From Tyto alba (taxonomy: Eukaryota; Chordata; Aves; Strigiformes; Tytonidae), in the NCBI RefSeq assembly GCF_018691265.1, contig NW_024881313.1, positions 9,143,501 to 9,207,500 of the forward strand: a stretch of DNA of 64,000 bases, given 5' to 3'. Positions 63,025-64,000 of the stretch are shown here, piece after piece. The notes under the pieces were generated by a model that saw only the letters and a list, made by a program, of their open reading frames with translations, had not been told where the DNA came from and ran no database searches. Each line of letters begins with the position of its first letter. Within the stretch, counting starts at the first letter, position 1. The translations under genes were made by a program, and so were the position numbers.

Positions 63025-64000
63025 GAAGGAAGAAAATCTGTCAGCTTTTCCCTCCCAAAGCATACTTTGACATCCCTGAACTCAGACCTAAACCTGTGTA
63101 TTTTCTTTTTTTTTAAAACCTTTTTGGTGAAAATAAGCATAGCTTCTGTCAGCTCTGGCTGCTTAATCTAATGGCTGAAAATTTCATCATCACAGTTGCA
63201 TCAGAAGTGCATGGAAAAACAAAATGTTTGAACTAGTTGAAGACCTAAACATGTCTACTTAACAGAGTAAACCAACATAGCAGATTGCATGGTAAATAAT
63301 AACAGAAGGGTCAGGGGAGAAAGCGGACGAAGGATAGAGAACGTTATCTGATATTTGTGACCAAACACAGAAGAGTGTGCTCCACCAGCTAAAGTTTCTG
63401 AATGACCTGTATGGACAGCCCTGTGCAAAAGGCATTGCAATAATTTAGCTAGTGACTGAAGAATAAGTAATTGCCCTGACATTTTCATGTGTTATAAATA
63501 TATATCCAGGTGCTGATGGAAAAAAAAAATCACTTGTGGTTTTCCATACCACCTGAGACACTAAGTTACTAAAATTATAACGAGACACATAGCTGAATTT
63601 GTTCATAAATGGTTTAAAGGCTTTCTCAGTTTTGTTCAGGTTTTTATGAGCATTTGCCTTGGGGAATAAATTGTTTGCTGCAGAGAGAGTAATTACAAGG
63701 GATCGCTTCATTAAAAGAATTAAAATTCATCCCAAGATTTTCTTGTAGCAATCAGAGATGAGAAAAAATAATTTAAGATAAATTTGCCCAAGCTATCTGA
63801 AAACAGACCTAGAATATCCTTCAAGTGACGACATAATTTCTTTCTGGACATAGACAAGAAAAAAATGCCAAGGTCATCCTTACAAATATATCTTCATCAA
63901 GTTTATAAAAACACCCAGAAAAGGAGGTTTCCCAATATTCTTTGGCTACTTGTTTCACTCTTCACTACTTTTATAATAAGGAATTAAACCAAAAAAATCT

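Larger units (their letters stand above)
60673..64000. other. Unique AT-rich non-coding DNA
   Basis: No gene or transposon recognised. It holds two long A tracts on the plus strand (61716 and 62154) and a T11-A13 palindrome at 63001. Neither A tract is preceded by an identifiable retroposed gene. Short open frames match nothing I know. Confidence 0.65.

Overview
This window is vertebrate nuclear DNA, almost certainly from a bird. The main evidence is four copies of the CR1 non-LTR retrotransposon. Their 3' ends carry the ATTCTATG-type octamer and an 'AGGTYGGATGGGGCTYTGAGCAAC'-like tail (quoted in parts in the entries). A 1.07 kb solo LTR of an avian-type endogenous retrovirus adds support. 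Recognisable interspersed repeats cover only about 8% of the window, and the base composition is AT-rich, which fits a bird macrochromosome. A crocodilian or turtle is less likely but cannot be excluded by eye.

I found no functional protein-coding gene, no exon I could defend, and no tRNA, rRNA, CRISPR array, operon or bacterial or phage feature. The longest open frames outside repeats (about 150 codons, at 42.0-42.5 kb and 56.2-56.6 kb) resemble no family I know and are about what chance gives over 64 kb in six frames. The window is best read as a gene desert or the interior of a very large intron.

Layout: 1-8.4 kb, unique AT-rich DNA. 8.4-9.45 kb, a minus-strand CR1 with a large internal deletion and a T24 tract in its ORF2, followed by about 0.4 kb of unexplained GC-rich sequence. 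9.8-26.7 kb, unique AT-rich DNA with a few T-rich tracts. 26.7-27.8 kb, a minus-strand solo LTR with CCAAT and TATA boxes, polyadenylation signals and an internal minisatellite. 27.8-38.6 kb, unique DNA including a 36-bp GTAC-pentamer palindrome. 38.6-40.75 kb, a minus-strand CR1 that reaches the start of its ORF2 but appears to lack three internal segments. 40.75-59.35 kb, unique DNA with a purine-rich block and possible conserved non-coding elements. 59.35-60.67 kb, two plus-strand CR1 3' ends separated by GC-rich sequence I cannot place. 60.7-64 kb, unique DNA with two long A tracts.

The retroelement remnants are the only sequence with coding ancestry. All are disabled by frameshifts, stops, deletions and loss of catalytic residues. 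I did not find a convincing new biological system. The best leads are the multiply deleted CR1 (possibly a non-autonomous derivative), the unusually proportioned LTR, and the GTAC palindrome. Family assignments rest on recognition of CR1 protein motifs and 3' ends, not on a database search.
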